From NCBI RefSeq assembly GCF_020687505.1, contig NZ_JAJEQT010000007.1: DNA of 64,000 bases; one strand, written 5' to 3'. Below are positions 43,884-52,919 of the stretch, piece after piece. Below the pieces are notes generated by a model. The model was not told the origin of the DNA, did no database searches, and saw only the letters and a program-made list of their open reading frames with translations. The first letter of the stretch is position 1, and every line of letters starts with the position of its first letter. Both the position numbers and the translations under genes were made by a program. The stretch is from Coprococcus_C hominis. GTDB taxonomy: Bacteria; Bacillota; Clostridia; Lachnospirales; Lachnospiraceae.

Positions 43884-44225
43884 TTATTTTATTTCTTTCT
43901 GTTGGAGCAATTCTTCTTTTTTCTGTTTCTTTACTCCTACCTGTTTTTCTCTTCTTTTCTTCCTGTTGGAGCAAATATCCTGTTTTCTATCTCTTTCCCC
44001 CAATCCAGCTTGCTTCTTCCTTCTTCCCGTTGGAGCAAATATTCTGTTTTTCAGCTTTTCCCCCAATCCAGCCTGCTTCTTTCTTCTTCCCGTTGGGGCA
44101 AATATTCTGTTTTTCAACTTTTCCCCCCATTCAGCTTGCTTCTTTCTTCTTGGCTTTGGGGGATTTCCCTCTATTTTGGCTTTTTGCCCCAATTCAGTCC
44201 CAATCCTGTCTAAATCCAGCTTCAA
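43884..44225 (-). CDS. Possible basic repeat protein encoded by 63-bp tandem repeats
   Basis: A 113-codon frame starts with TTG at 44225, GGAG seven bases upstream, 12 bases after the permease stop. It encodes two exact copies of EKLKNRIFAPTGRRKKQAGLG (21 residues) with two degenerate copies on either side, and ends in a Lys-rich tail. The repeat length is a multiple of three and the frame is unbroken through all units, which favours coding. There is no recognised domain, and the sequence could instead be an intergenic minisatellite within the operon. Overall very basic. Confidence 0.4.
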   Translation of the reverse strand: MKLDLDRIGTELGQKAKIEGNPPKPRRKKQAEWGEKLKNRIFAPTGRRKKQAGLGEKLKNRIFAPTGRRKKQAGLGERDRKQDICSNRKKRREKQVGVKKQKKEELLQQKEIK

Positions 44226-44237
44226 CCAAACTCCAAA

Positions 44238-46460
44238 TCAATCCCCGGCTGCGTTCAGATCATCCGCGATCTGGTTTGACATCCGCTTCATCGGTATATA
44301 GATGGATCCACACATTACAAGTACAGATAGTACAAATCCAATTACCGCACCGATAATCGGGAAGGTCAGCTTCACCATGAACAGCACCAGCGCTGCTTTC
44401 GCAAGCGGCATCATAACTGCAAATCCAAGCACATCACCAACCACATTCGCACAGATAACAGAGATCACACCTTCGAGCATTACCATCTTCCGAAGCTCCC
44501 GCACCGATACGCCGATTGCGCGAAGCTGTGCGAATTCCTGCCGCCGCAGATAAAGATTGCTCGCTGTCGTATTGATGATATTCAGAGAACTCACACATAA
44601 AATCACAATCACAAATGCAAGAATATATTTGATTGCGCTGATGGATGTACTAAACAATGCCCCGGAATAAATGGCATCCGGATACGAGTAATCTCCCATT
44701 GAGTTATCCAGCACGTTCACCAGCTTCGATGTCAGCGAAGCGGAGATATTGTCCGAACGAAGCTTACATTTCACACCTGTGGAATCCGATTTTTCAAGTC
44801 CGGTCATCCGGAAATAATTTGCCAGTGGTACAATACACTTTACAAATCCTTTTGACTGCAATTTGTCCTTATCTATCCGGACAATGCCCTGAATCTCATA
44901 TACCTTCTTGTCATTCCCCCACGAAAGCTTAATCGTATCACCAAGCTTATAATCCGTCGCCGGATATTCCACCGTTGATGCAATCAGATCAATCGCATCA
45001 TAGGATTCATCATCCATGCCTTCATCCAACGTTGCTTCCACATTCTGTACAAGCACAATTCCGTTCTCATCGACATCCAGCGTTCCTTCGACCAGATATG
45101 ACGCATATTTCTGATACTCTTCCTCTCCATATCCAATCACGCTCACACGGTCCACCGGTGATGCACTGTCTTTATATTTCTCACCTGTTTCCAACCGTTC
45201 AACGATCTGCCCCTCCAACGTTTCCTGCCGGAAATCCTCTGTGAAATGTGTCCGGAATTCTTCGAAGTCCGCAGCCTTCATAGTCGCTGCATATACTGCT
45301 TTCACGTCCTTCACTTCTTTGTTCTGTGCAATGTCTGTGAGTGTCTCTTCGTTTGGGAGTACTGATTTCACTGCATCTATGGTCTCTTCATCATTTGCCT
45401 CGTTGAAGAAATACACCTGATACTCTCCGTAAGAAGGTGCAATCTGCTTCTGCATCTGTACAAACGAAGTGAAGATTGTCGCGATCGTGATAAATGCCGC
45501 GATTGATAACGCAAATGTTGCAATCGTCTTTAAGAACCGACGCTTATTGCTCATCAGATTCTTGTATGCATAATCGCCCTGCACGCCGAAGATCTTTCCG
45601 AAAATGCTTTGCTTACGTGCCTTAACCTTCCGTGTTCCGCTTGTCTGCTCGCGCACCGCCTCGATCGGCGAAATCTTCTTTGCGAGTTTTCCATTCTCAT
45701 CCATAACGAAGAACAGATCTCCGATAAAGACAATCAGCACATACAGAAATGGAAGCACATGCGGGCGAACCTTGATATTCATGGATAAGCCAACCAGATA
45801 TGCAATTGGGAATCCGATCACGACTCCACCAAGGATTCCAAGCAGCTCCTGCATGCATCCCATTCGGAATATCACACTTTTTAACTGTCCCTGTGTTGCT
45901 CCGATACAACGCAGGATTCCATAATCTTTGATCTGTTCCATCGTATTCAACTGGATCGTTGTCCGGATGATTCCAACTCCGATGACTGCGATCACGAACG
46001 ACAAAAGCAGGAACATCAGAAGAATAATGTATGTGTCATTTCCGGTGTCGCCCTGCAGATAGTAGGATGCGAGCTGTTGGTTTAATTGCGCCTTCACACC
46101 GTAGGTCTGCTCGATCGTTTCCACATTCGCGTCCAACCGGTAAGGATTTTTCACATTAATGTAGATTGCATTTTCAATATAGGAGCTCGAATAATAATCG
46201 TAGTATTTGCCACGATACGCTGTCTTCACGAAGTCCTGTTTGAGCAATGCCGAGACATCCTGATTTTGCTCCGGCAAAAGCACGATCTCGTAATCTGCCT
46301 GCTTGCGAAGTGCATCGCGGGTATTGATGAAGTTACTGAAATACAAGGTTAATATCACGAACAGAATTCCTGACGCTAAAGCGACACCTAAGATGGTCAG
46401 GATGGTTCGCTTCTTCTGAAACTTTAGATATTTGATTGAAAGTTTGGTGTAGTTTTCCAT
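44238..46460 (-). CDS. ABC transporter permease with two FtsX domains
   Basis: The 740-residue protein has an N-terminal helix after KKRTILTILGVALASG, an external domain, three helices at about 160-270, a second membrane-start segment (NKRRFLKTIATFALSIAAF near 305), a second large external domain and three final helices (LRRQEFAQLRAIGVSVRELRKM). This double-FtsX layout matches large MacB-like/BceB-like permeases. The ATG at 46460 has GGGGGAG upstream; the frame 20 codons longer is not supported. Hairpin element E3 begins 33 bp upstream. It heads the ABC locus. Confidence 0.9.
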   Translation of the reverse strand: MENYTKLSIKYLKFQKKRTILTILGVALASGILFVILTLYFSNFINTRDALRKQADYEIVLLPEQNQDVSALLKQDFVKTAYRGKYYDYYSSSYIENAIYINVKNPYRLDANVETIEQTYGVKAQLNQQLASYYLQGDTGNDTYIILLMFLLLSFVIAVIGVGIIRTTIQLNTMEQIKDYGILRCIGATQGQLKSVIFRMGCMQELLGILGGVVIGFPIAYLVGLSMNIKVRPHVLPFLYVLIVFIGDLFFVMDENGKLAKKISPIEAVREQTSGTRKVKARKQSIFGKIFGVQGDYAYKNLMSNKRRFLKTIATFALSIAAFITIATIFTSFVQMQKQIAPSYGEYQVYFFNEANDEETIDAVKSVLPNEETLTDIAQNKEVKDVKAVYAATMKAADFEEFRTHFTEDFRQETLEGQIVERLETGEKYKDSASPVDRVSVIGYGEEEYQKYASYLVEGTLDVDENGIVLVQNVEATLDEGMDDESYDAIDLIASTVEYPATDYKLGDTIKLSWGNDKKVYEIQGIVRIDKDKLQSKGFVKCIVPLANYFRMTGLEKSDSTGVKCKLRSDNISASLTSKLVNVLDNSMGDYSYPDAIYSGALFSTSISAIKYILAFVIVILCVSSLNIINTTASNLYLRRQEFAQLRAIGVSVRELRKMVMLEGVISVICANVVGDVLGFAVMMPLAKAALVLFMVKLTFPIIGAVIGFVLSVLVMCGSIYIPMKRMSNQIADDLNAAGD

Positions 46461-46492
46461 ATCGCTCCCCCGTTGTTTGTATTTATTCAAAT

Positions 46493-46780
46493 AATTGCAA
46501 AACATAAAATTTATTAACATATATTTTTATCTGGTTCATTCTATATACAATGTATTGGAGCTAAGAAGTTCTAAATGTTCTAATCTACATATTCGCAAGC
46601 TACGCCACCACCGCCAATTCGCCATCCATGGCTCAGTGTCGGTTTGTTTGGACATCGTGTCCAAACATGGCTTGCATATTTATAGAACATTAAGAACTTC
46701 TAAACTCCAAACATATCGTATATGTAGAATGAATCCAGATAAAAATATATGACCCAAGTAATTGTATATGTTTTGCAATT
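46493..46780. repeat. Long hairpin element E3 (288 bp)
   Basis: Its ends are AATTGCAAAACAT/ATGTTTTGCAATT (13 of 13). An unpaired stretch follows, then a long middle arm of about 60 bases in which blocks such as ATATATTTTTATCTGG, TCATTCTA, TTGGAG, AGAAGTTCT and AATGTTCTA match with single differences. The inner arms are GCAAGC/GCTTGC. The core has a perfect hairpin TTTGGACATCGTGTCCAAA. The plan is that of E1 and E2 but the sequence is different throughout. The rest of 46521-46940 holds only the terminator at 46871. Confidence 0.8.
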
Positions 46781-46870
46781 ATCTGATGAATATATCTACA
46801 CTATATCAGACATATATTACGGGGGCGTGACAAACTAAGTGACAGTTTTGTCACTTTCAAGCTTTATAAC

Positions 46871-46906
46871 AAAAACGCTGTATACATTCCTGCATACAGC
46901 GTTTTC
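46871..46906 (-). terminator. Rho-independent terminator
   Basis: AAAACGCTGTAT pairs with ATACAGCGTTTT around a nine-base loop, 35 bp after the anti-sigma-like gene stop. Confidence 0.85.
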
Positions 46907-46940
46907 AACTTCCACATATTTTTCCGTATAACAATTCAAA

Positions 46941-48422
46941 CTACTGACGAATATCTACATATCCATACAGCAATGCCGATTGACGAAATTGTGTATAGTC
47001 GTCATTTCCAGAGAAAAGATCAAGATACAGATATGGCAGTTCATCCTCCGTTACGAGGAATGCCAATGTGACCGTTCTTGTTTCACCCGGCTGAACCCGG
47101 ATCAGATGATTTTTCTCCTCTGCACTTTTTCCGTTATAGTAATAAAGCGGTACATTGGAAATACGATAATTCTGTCCATAGTAACTATCATAATCCACAT
47201 CATCCTTCGCATAGACGTCAACCGTTTCATAGCCATCTCCGGTTTCCTTCGCCCAGAGCAGGCCGCATTGGAACATGGTATCTCCGGTCTGTTGGTCACT
47301 CGTGTTCGTATACGCAACCTCGATATAAAGGATCTTTTCCTTTACTTCCTTCGTCTCTACAACCTCATCTAATTGATCTATACCATTTCCACGTTTCTCA
47401 TAGGCGATCACGTTGTTAACAAGCTTTCCTTCCGCATCCGTTTTGACCGGATCGAGAGCATAGGCTGCATCGATTGCATCCGGGGAATCCAGTAATTCCA
47501 CCTTGGATACCTTTGCCGTCAGGGAAGACTGCGGTACATCAAAGCTTTCTCCGACCTGATGCATATGTTCTTCCATTGATTCTTTCGAAGTTTCCGTAAA
47601 TCTGTTCTTCTTGCCAGCGTTTTCGTCTGCCTCATAAACAGGCGCTGCGGCAGTTGCTTCCTCCTGCCCTGTATATTCTTCCGCCACGATTCTGCGTTTT
47701 GCCTCCGGATCATCGGTTGCGGTAAGCTTCAATCCTTTTACAATATCTATGGCAGTATCAAGCTCTGTGTCATCATACACAAGCATTTCCAGCAGATAGT
47801 TATTTTCATATGTGACATACAACTCATACTGAACCTCACGTCTGGCTGATTCCAGAACCTGTCTTTCTATCACAATTGCCTGTCTGCCATCGATATCCAG
47901 TTCTTTGGTGGAAATAACATGTGTTTCATCAAGCGAAACCTGCTGATCCGCCGGCATTTTCAGGAACCAGAACGAAACGCCACCTATAAACGGCGAATCC
48001 TCCGGGAAGAGCACTACTTTCTTCACATAATTATTTCCATCTGCATAAATATCATCTAATCCATCTACCTTCATACCTTCCGGAACGTAGGAAACATCCA
48101 ACGTATAAAGCGCGTTCTGATTCACTTCCGCGTCGGTATCCGTCGCATCGGTATTGGTTGCCTCTCCATAGATCAATGTAGAGCCATATTTCCCCTGCTG
48201 CTCCAGATGCATGTTGTATAACTTTGCAGCCGCCAGTGTGGTTCCGCCGCCCACGCAGGCAAAAGCAAGAATTGCGGCTGCAACTCTCCACATTTTCTTA
48301 CCGTAACGCTGTTTTTTCTTCAACTGCTGTTCGACCGTCTCCTCGATCATGTCCCGGATATAATCCGGCATTTGCAGACACTCTGATTTCATCTCATTGA
48401 TTTTATTTCTATCAATATCCAT
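46941..48422 (-). CDS. Membrane-anchored anti-sigma-like protein (DUF4179-type N-terminus)
   Basis: The 493-residue protein has a cytoplasmic N-terminal helix of the kind that precedes ECF-linked anti-sigma factors (MPDYIRDMIEETVEQQL), one membrane helix at 44-66 and a large outside part. That part holds a DUF4367-like region around 105-240 (LYTLDVSYVPEGM, VISTKELDIDGRQAIVIERQV) and a C-terminal beta-rich region. It lies 48 bp downstream of the ECF sigma gene, which supports a role as its regulator. The signal is unknown. Confidence 0.7.
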   Translation of the reverse strand: MDIDRNKINEMKSECLQMPDYIRDMIEETVEQQLKKKQRYGKKMWRVAAAILAFACVGGGTTLAAAKLYNMHLEQQGKYGSTLIYGEATNTDATDTDAEVNQNALYTLDVSYVPEGMKVDGLDDIYADGNNYVKKVVLFPEDSPFIGGVSFWFLKMPADQQVSLDETHVISTKELDIDGRQAIVIERQVLESARREVQYELYVTYENNYLLEMLVYDDTELDTAIDIVKGLKLTATDDPEAKRRIVAEEYTGQEEATAAAPVYEADENAGKKNRFTETSKESMEEHMHQVGESFDVPQSSLTAKVSKVELLDSPDAIDAAYALDPVKTDAEGKLVNNVIAYEKRGNGIDQLDEVVETKEVKEKILYIEVAYTNTSDQQTGDTMFQCGLLWAKETGDGYETVDVYAKDDVDYDSYYGQNYRISNVPLYYYNGKSAEEKNHLIRVQPGETRTVTLAFLVTEDELPYLYLDLFSGNDDYTQFRQSALLYGYVDIRQ

Positions 48423-48470
48423 AACACATTACCTCCTTTACCCGTTTCAATCATCCCGGTGTTCTGACCT

Positions 48471-48965
48471 TCATGCCGATTTCGCCTTTAATATTCCTCG
48501 CAAATGCTCCCTTGCCCGCACCAGACGTTTCTTGACTGCCGATTCGGTAGACTCGAGGCATTGCGCGATTTCCCGAATGCTGTACTCCTCAAAATAATAC
48601 AAAATAATGCAGGTCCGCTCATTCTCCTTCAGCCGCATGATGCTTTCATACAATTCCGAATACTGTCCGTACCCACGTATGTATTCCGCTTCCCGGCCTT
48701 CTTCCTGATATTCCTCCCAAGTTACGACCTTCTTATTCTCTCGTATGACCTGATGACATTCGTTGATCAGAATTCTTATAAACCATGTTTTCGCATACTT
48801 ATCATTGCGCAGGCTGTACAGATTCTCAAATGCATGCACGATCGCATTTTGAATCGCGTCAGCACAATCCGCATCATTGCATAAGTAGCTTTTGGCGATC
48901 CGGTACCAGCTTTCCTGATTCGAGATCACAAGCTCGCCAAAGGCCTCCTTCTTCATGTTTTCCAC
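48471..48965 (-). CDS. ECF-type RNA polymerase sigma factor
   Basis: The 164-residue protein has region 2 (DADCADAIQNAIVHAFENLYSLR near 30-55 and KTWFIRILINECHQVIREN) and region 4 (EEYSIREIAQCLESTESAVKKRLVRAREHL near 125-155), with no region 1.1 or 3. It resembles SigV/SigW-like envelope stress factors. The adjacent membrane protein is its probable anti-sigma factor. Confidence 0.92.
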   Translation of the reverse strand: MENMKKEAFGELVISNQESWYRIAKSYLCNDADCADAIQNAIVHAFENLYSLRNDKYAKTWFIRILINECHQVIRENKKVVTWEEYQEEGREAEYIRGYGQYSELYESIMRLKENERTCIILYYFEEYSIREIAQCLESTESAVKKRLVRAREHLRGILKAKSA

Positions 48966-49042
48966 TCCCTTCCCTTTGGAGTTTTATATTCTGTATGTCC
49001 ATACACCTATTAGATGATTGAGCACGGGAAAAAGTCCCATGT

Positions 49043-50239
49043 TTATTCTTTTTCCAGTAAATGTTTATATGTGCTGTCGATACCGAGCGCGCCGATTGGC
49101 GCTGTGATCACGATTGCCATAACCGCAACGGATAGCACAAGCGTACCGCAGGAAAGCCCGGCTGCCAGAGGAACTGACCCAATCGCCGCCTGCACGGTAG
49201 CCTTCGGAAGATACGCAATGATACAGAATAGCCGCTCCTTCCATGTAAGCTTCGTACCAAGCATACAGATGCAGACACCGACTGCGCGGAACAGCAAGGC
49301 TGCCCCGATCATCAAAAGCGCCATTGCCCCAGCCTTTGCCATATACCGGATATCGACTGCCGCACCAACCAGTACGAACAGGATTACCTCTGCGGCAATC
49401 CACAGCTTACCGAATTTCTCCGACAACCTCTTAGATACAAATGTCGTACTCTTCACTTTAAGCATACATGCCATACTGACAACTGCCAGAAGTCCGGACA
49501 CTGCCACATATGCAGACACCCACTCCTCGATTGCAAGCAACAGACACGACATACCCAGGATCACAATCAACTTTGTTGAGTTACGAACGCAGTGATTCTT
49601 CTTATACGCAAGCTCGAAGAACCGGTACAGCAGATAGCCGACGATACAACCGAGTACGATTCCTGACACGATTGAGATCGGGATATTGATAAAATCCTTC
49701 GCATTTGCATGTCCACCCTGTGCCATCTGCAAAAATGTTGTAAATAACACGATCACGAAGATATCGTCGCACGACGCCCCCGCCAGTATCATCTGCGGGG
49801 TGCCTTTCTTCGTTCCATAGCCTTCCTCCATGAGTTTCACCATACGCGGTACAACGACGGCTGGGGAGACCGCACCCATGACGGCACCCATAACGGCTGC
49901 CTCGACGCGTGTCACGCCGAGGATCATCGGCGCAAACAGAATATACCCACAGATTTCAAACGATGCCGGCACAAACGACATCAGGATTGCCGGTCGTCCG
50001 ACCTTCTTTAAATCCGAGAGGTTCAGCGACAATCCTGCCTTGAGCAGGATAATGATAAGCGCTAATTTCCGCAGATCTGCGGAGATTCCAAGAATCGACG
50101 GGGACAACAGATCCAGAACATAGGGACCGAGTACGATTCCTGTCGCCAGCATGCCGATGATGCCCGGCAGGCGGATCTGTTTACAGATGGCGGACATCGC
50201 AAGTCCGACCAGAAAGATAAGTGCAAGTGATGTTAACAT
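49043..50239 (-). CDS. Cation:proton (or fluoride-linked) antiporter, CPA family
   Basis: The 398-residue protein has about 12 membrane helices in the NhaP/KefB-like pattern (GIIGMLATGIVLGPYVLDLL near 30, AVMGAVMGAVSPAVVVPRMV near 130, GASCDDIFVIVLFTTF near 160 with the Asp-Asp pair). The ATG at 50239 is chosen for GGAGGAAAAAT upstream; a frame 12 codons longer lies in the leader. The gene is behind a fluoride riboswitch, so it may lower intracellular fluoride directly or defend against acid/ion stress that accompanies it. Confidence 0.88.
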   Translation of the reverse strand: MLTSLALIFLVGLAMSAICKQIRLPGIIGMLATGIVLGPYVLDLLSPSILGISADLRKLALIIILLKAGLSLNLSDLKKVGRPAILMSFVPASFEICGYILFAPMILGVTRVEAAVMGAVMGAVSPAVVVPRMVKLMEEGYGTKKGTPQMILAGASCDDIFVIVLFTTFLQMAQGGHANAKDFINIPISIVSGIVLGCIVGYLLYRFFELAYKKNHCVRNSTKLIVILGMSCLLLAIEEWVSAYVAVSGLLAVVSMACMLKVKSTTFVSKRLSEKFGKLWIAAEVILFVLVGAAVDIRYMAKAGAMALLMIGAALLFRAVGVCICMLGTKLTWKERLFCIIAYLPKATVQAAIGSVPLAAGLSCGTLVLSVAVMAIVITAPIGALGIDSTYKHLLEKE

Positions 50240-50263
50240 ATTTTTCCTCCTTTTAAGCTCAAA

Positions 50264-50352
50264 AAAAGCTGACACCTTCTGCGATCAATATCGTAGAAGT
50301 CATCAGCTTTATAAGCAGTTCCGGTTACCCGAGGGAGAACCTCATTCCCTTT
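50264..50352 (-). promoter_or_regulatory. Fluoride riboswitch (crcB motif) with terminator
   Basis: On the minus strand the leader carries GGGAATGAGGTTCTCCC and CGGGTAACCGGAACTGC, then GCTGATGACTTCTAC, the conserved crcB elements in the right order. It runs into a terminator (AAAGCTGATGACTTCT ... AGAAGGTGTCAGCTTT plus T7, 50264-50310) whose 5' arm overlaps the aptamer. Fluoride should stabilise the aptamer and allow read-through into the antiporter gene. Confidence 0.88.
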
Positions 50353-50405
50353 TTCTGTATGTAACTATACGCCCGTATTGCCGGTCTGTCAATCCTGAAG
50401 TTTCA

Positions 50406-50786
50406 TCACTTTGTTTCGAACACCAGACGCATGCTGTCGCTCCCTGAAATCACGATCGTCATCTGTTTTCCGGAAATCGTCGCTTCCATCGTTTTGTTCG
50501 AATCACTGTAATGCAGGATGTATTTTTCACCTGATTTTTCCAGTGTTCCCGTGTGCGCCTTTCCACTGTTTGTAAATGTAAAATTCGTTCCATCCGCACA
50601 CGAAAACTGTGGTGCCTTTGCATCCCGGTTTGAATCATCATATGTCATAGACTTCCCATTTACTGTCATTTCGACAATTGACCACGCAGATGTAATCTTC
50701 GCATTTTTTGAATCCGAACCTCCACATGCTGCAAGACACAACGCCATCGCAACAACCATTACAACACATAATAACCTTCTCTTCAT
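50406..50786 (-). CDS. Small lipoprotein
   Basis: The 126-residue protein has a signal peptide with lipobox LAAC near residue 21, then GGSDSKN and a compact beta-rich region (WSIVEMTVNGKSM, GTLEKSGEKYILHYS, KQMTIVISGSD). The pattern resembles lipocalin-like or META-type small lipoproteins. It is a single gene between the fluoride leader and the MATE gene. The function is unknown. Confidence 0.75.
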   Translation of the reverse strand: MKRRLLCVVMVVAMALCLAACGGSDSKNAKITSAWSIVEMTVNGKSMTYDDSNRDAKAPQFSCADGTNFTFTNSGKAHTGTLEKSGEKYILHYSDSNKTMEATISGKQMTIVISGSDSMRLVFETK

Positions 50787-50894
50787 CTCATTTCCTCCCC
50801 TGTTACTTATTGCTTTTCAGTGTACCATATCAAGATTATATATTGCAAGCAATCTCATGTTAACTATATGTAAATCATTCATGTTCAGACACAA

Positions 50895-52304
50895 TTATGA
50901 AATCTCCCGCAAGGCCTTCTTAAACTGGAACGAAAACAGGATTGATGTAAATGTCACCGCAAGCACGTCCGCGATCGGCTCTGCCAAATAAACAGCCATC
51001 GTCTTATCTGCTGTAATGATATGCGGCAGAATGAAAATAAGCGGGAGCAGGAGCACAAATTTACGCATAATCGCAACAAGAATGGATGCCGGTGCATTTC
51101 CCAGTGCATTGAATGTCATCTGGCAGGCAATCTGGATCCCGAACATGAATAATGCTGCCAGATAATAACGGAGCGCATCCTTGGTAAATGCAATCAAGGC
51201 TGCATCCGTCGTAAAAATCGACGCGAAAACCTTCGGGAAGCACATGATAAACAACCACAGAATCGTGGAATATAGCAGACTAACCTTCAGCAGTAATTTA
51301 AATGCAGCCCGGACTCTGGATGCATTTTTCGCACCATAATTGTAGCTGATGATCGGCTGGGCGCCCTGTCCCAAGCCCTGCAGAGGAAGCATCGCAAACT
51401 GCATCACACTTGTTAAGATCGTCATCGCACCGACTGCGATATCCCCACCGTATTTCAGGAGAGACGAATTAAAGCATACCGATATAATACTCTCGCTGCC
51501 CTGCATAATAAAGATTGCAGAGCCGAGTGCCAGACACGGAAGAATATACGCTGCCTTCAATCCCATGTTTTTGCCGCGGATACGGAGCGTTGTCCGCTTC
51601 CCGAACAGAAAGCTTATTACCCAGATGCAGGAGCAGCATTGGGAAATCACTGTCGCAAGTGCAGCTCCCCGGACACCCATATGAAGGCCGAAGATAAAGA
51701 TTGGATCCAATATAATGTTCGCGATTGCACCGATCAATACAGAGAGCATGCCTTCCTTCGCAAAACCCTGCGCTGTGATAAATGCATTCATGCCGAGGGT
51801 AAGCTGTACAAAGATCGTTCCGAGTGCATAGATATTCATATAGGATGCCGCGTACTCAATCGTGTTTGCACTTGCTCCAAAAGCGAGCAGGAAATCCCGG
51901 TTCCAGATCAGCAAAACTACCGTCAGAATAATGGATAAGAGTATCTGCATCGTAAAACAATTGGCAAGTATCTTCTCCGCATCGTCTTTCTTATTTTTAC
52001 CCATAAAGATTGTCGCACGAGGTGCGCCGCCATTTCCAACTAATGCCGCAAAGGCAGTTATAATCATGATCAGCGGCATGCAGACGCCCACGCCGGTCAG
52101 TGCCATCGCCCCCGTATCCGGAATATGTCCGATATAGATACGGTCAACAATGTTATATAACATGTTAATCAACTGTGCGGCGATTGTCGGCAGTGCCAGC
52201 TTCGCAAGCAGCTTGCCGATTGGCTCTGTCGCTAAAAATGTACGGTCGGATTGTACGGACACGGATACAGCATTTGATTCCTCGTTTTCATTTTGTTGTT
52301 TCAT
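50895..52304 (-). CDS. MATE family efflux transporter
   Basis: The 469-residue protein has 12 membrane helices with MATE start patterns (LLAKLALPTIAAQLINMLYNIVDRIYIGHI at 30 and a second repeat near 265). MEPA-like features such as GNGGAPRATIFMGKNKKDDA suggest the MepA/DinF group, which exports drugs. It lies 40 bp downstream of a MarR regulator, the usual arrangement for MepA-type pumps controlled by MepR. Confidence 0.93.
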   Translation of the reverse strand: MKQQNENEESNAVSVSVQSDRTFLATEPIGKLLAKLALPTIAAQLINMLYNIVDRIYIGHIPDTGAMALTGVGVCMPLIMIITAFAALVGNGGAPRATIFMGKNKKDDAEKILANCFTMQILLSIILTVVLLIWNRDFLLAFGASANTIEYAASYMNIYALGTIFVQLTLGMNAFITAQGFAKEGMLSVLIGAIANIILDPIFIFGLHMGVRGAALATVISQCCSCIWVISFLFGKRTTLRIRGKNMGLKAAYILPCLALGSAIFIMQGSESIISVCFNSSLLKYGGDIAVGAMTILTSVMQFAMLPLQGLGQGAQPIISYNYGAKNASRVRAAFKLLLKVSLLYSTILWLFIMCFPKVFASIFTTDAALIAFTKDALRYYLAALFMFGIQIACQMTFNALGNAPASILVAIMRKFVLLLPLIFILPHIITADKTMAVYLAEPIADVLAVTFTSILFSFQFKKALREIS

Positions 52305-52344
52305 TTCTTTTCCTCATTTCTACTATATAATTGATGATTTTCCG

Positions 52345-52785
52345 TTATTTCAAATGTGACATTACATTTTGATACAGTCGCGCATTGTATGCTGCAAAAT
52401 TCTTCTTTTCATCCTCCGAAAATCCTGCAAAGATACATGATACAAGTGCTTCCTGCTTTTCCTCAATGGCATGGACAATATCGTTTGTCTGTTCCGTGAG
52501 TTTCAGGTGTACGATCCGCTTGTCATCCGAATCTGTATATCGTATCAGATATCCTTTTTTCTCCAGAGTATCGACCGCCGCAGACACATTTCCCCGCTGT
52601 AGCATTCGGAATTCCACGATATCCCGCGCAGAATCATAGGAAGGGTTATTATACAGAAACGTTAGAATAATAATCTCGATGCGGCTGAGATTAAACTCAT
52701 ACCGCACACTTTCCAGATATTTCTCCTGTAGTTTCATCAGACATTTCGTCATGTCAAAGACATTGGATGGCGTCTGAAGTTTCAT
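52345..52785 (-). CDS. MarR family transcriptional regulator
   Basis: The 146-residue protein has the winged helix with a MarR-type recognition helix (SARDIVEFRMLQRGNVSAAVDTLEKKGYLIRYTDSDDKRIVHLKLT). It is the probable repressor of the downstream MATE pump gene and itself. No operator was identified with certainty. Confidence 0.9.
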   Translation of the reverse strand: MKLQTPSNVFDMTKCLMKLQEKYLESVRYEFNLSRIEIIILTFLYNNPSYDSARDIVEFRMLQRGNVSAAVDTLEKKGYLIRYTDSDDKRIVHLKLTEQTNDIVHAIEEKQEALVSCIFAGFSEDEKKNFAAYNARLYQNVMSHLK

Positions 52786-52869
52786 TTCTCGATTCCTTCT
52801 TTCAATTAGTTCTTTTTAGAACTATTATAATAGTAAAAAAGAAATAGTCAACCACTATTTTGGAAATAA

Positions 52870-52905
52870 AAAGAGCCGTCGCCACATATTAAGCAACAGC
52901 CCTTT
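52870..52905 (-). terminator. Rho-independent terminator
   Basis: On the minus strand AGGGCTGTTGC pairs (with G-T pairs) with GCGACGGCTCT, followed by T5. It ends the HTH membrane protein gene. Confidence 0.7.
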
Positions 52906-52919
52906 CTCATATATAATGG

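Noticed and set aside
43960..44150. Repeats with regular spacing, CRISPR-like
   Set aside because: The unit is 63 bp without unique spacers and is a plain tandem repeat.
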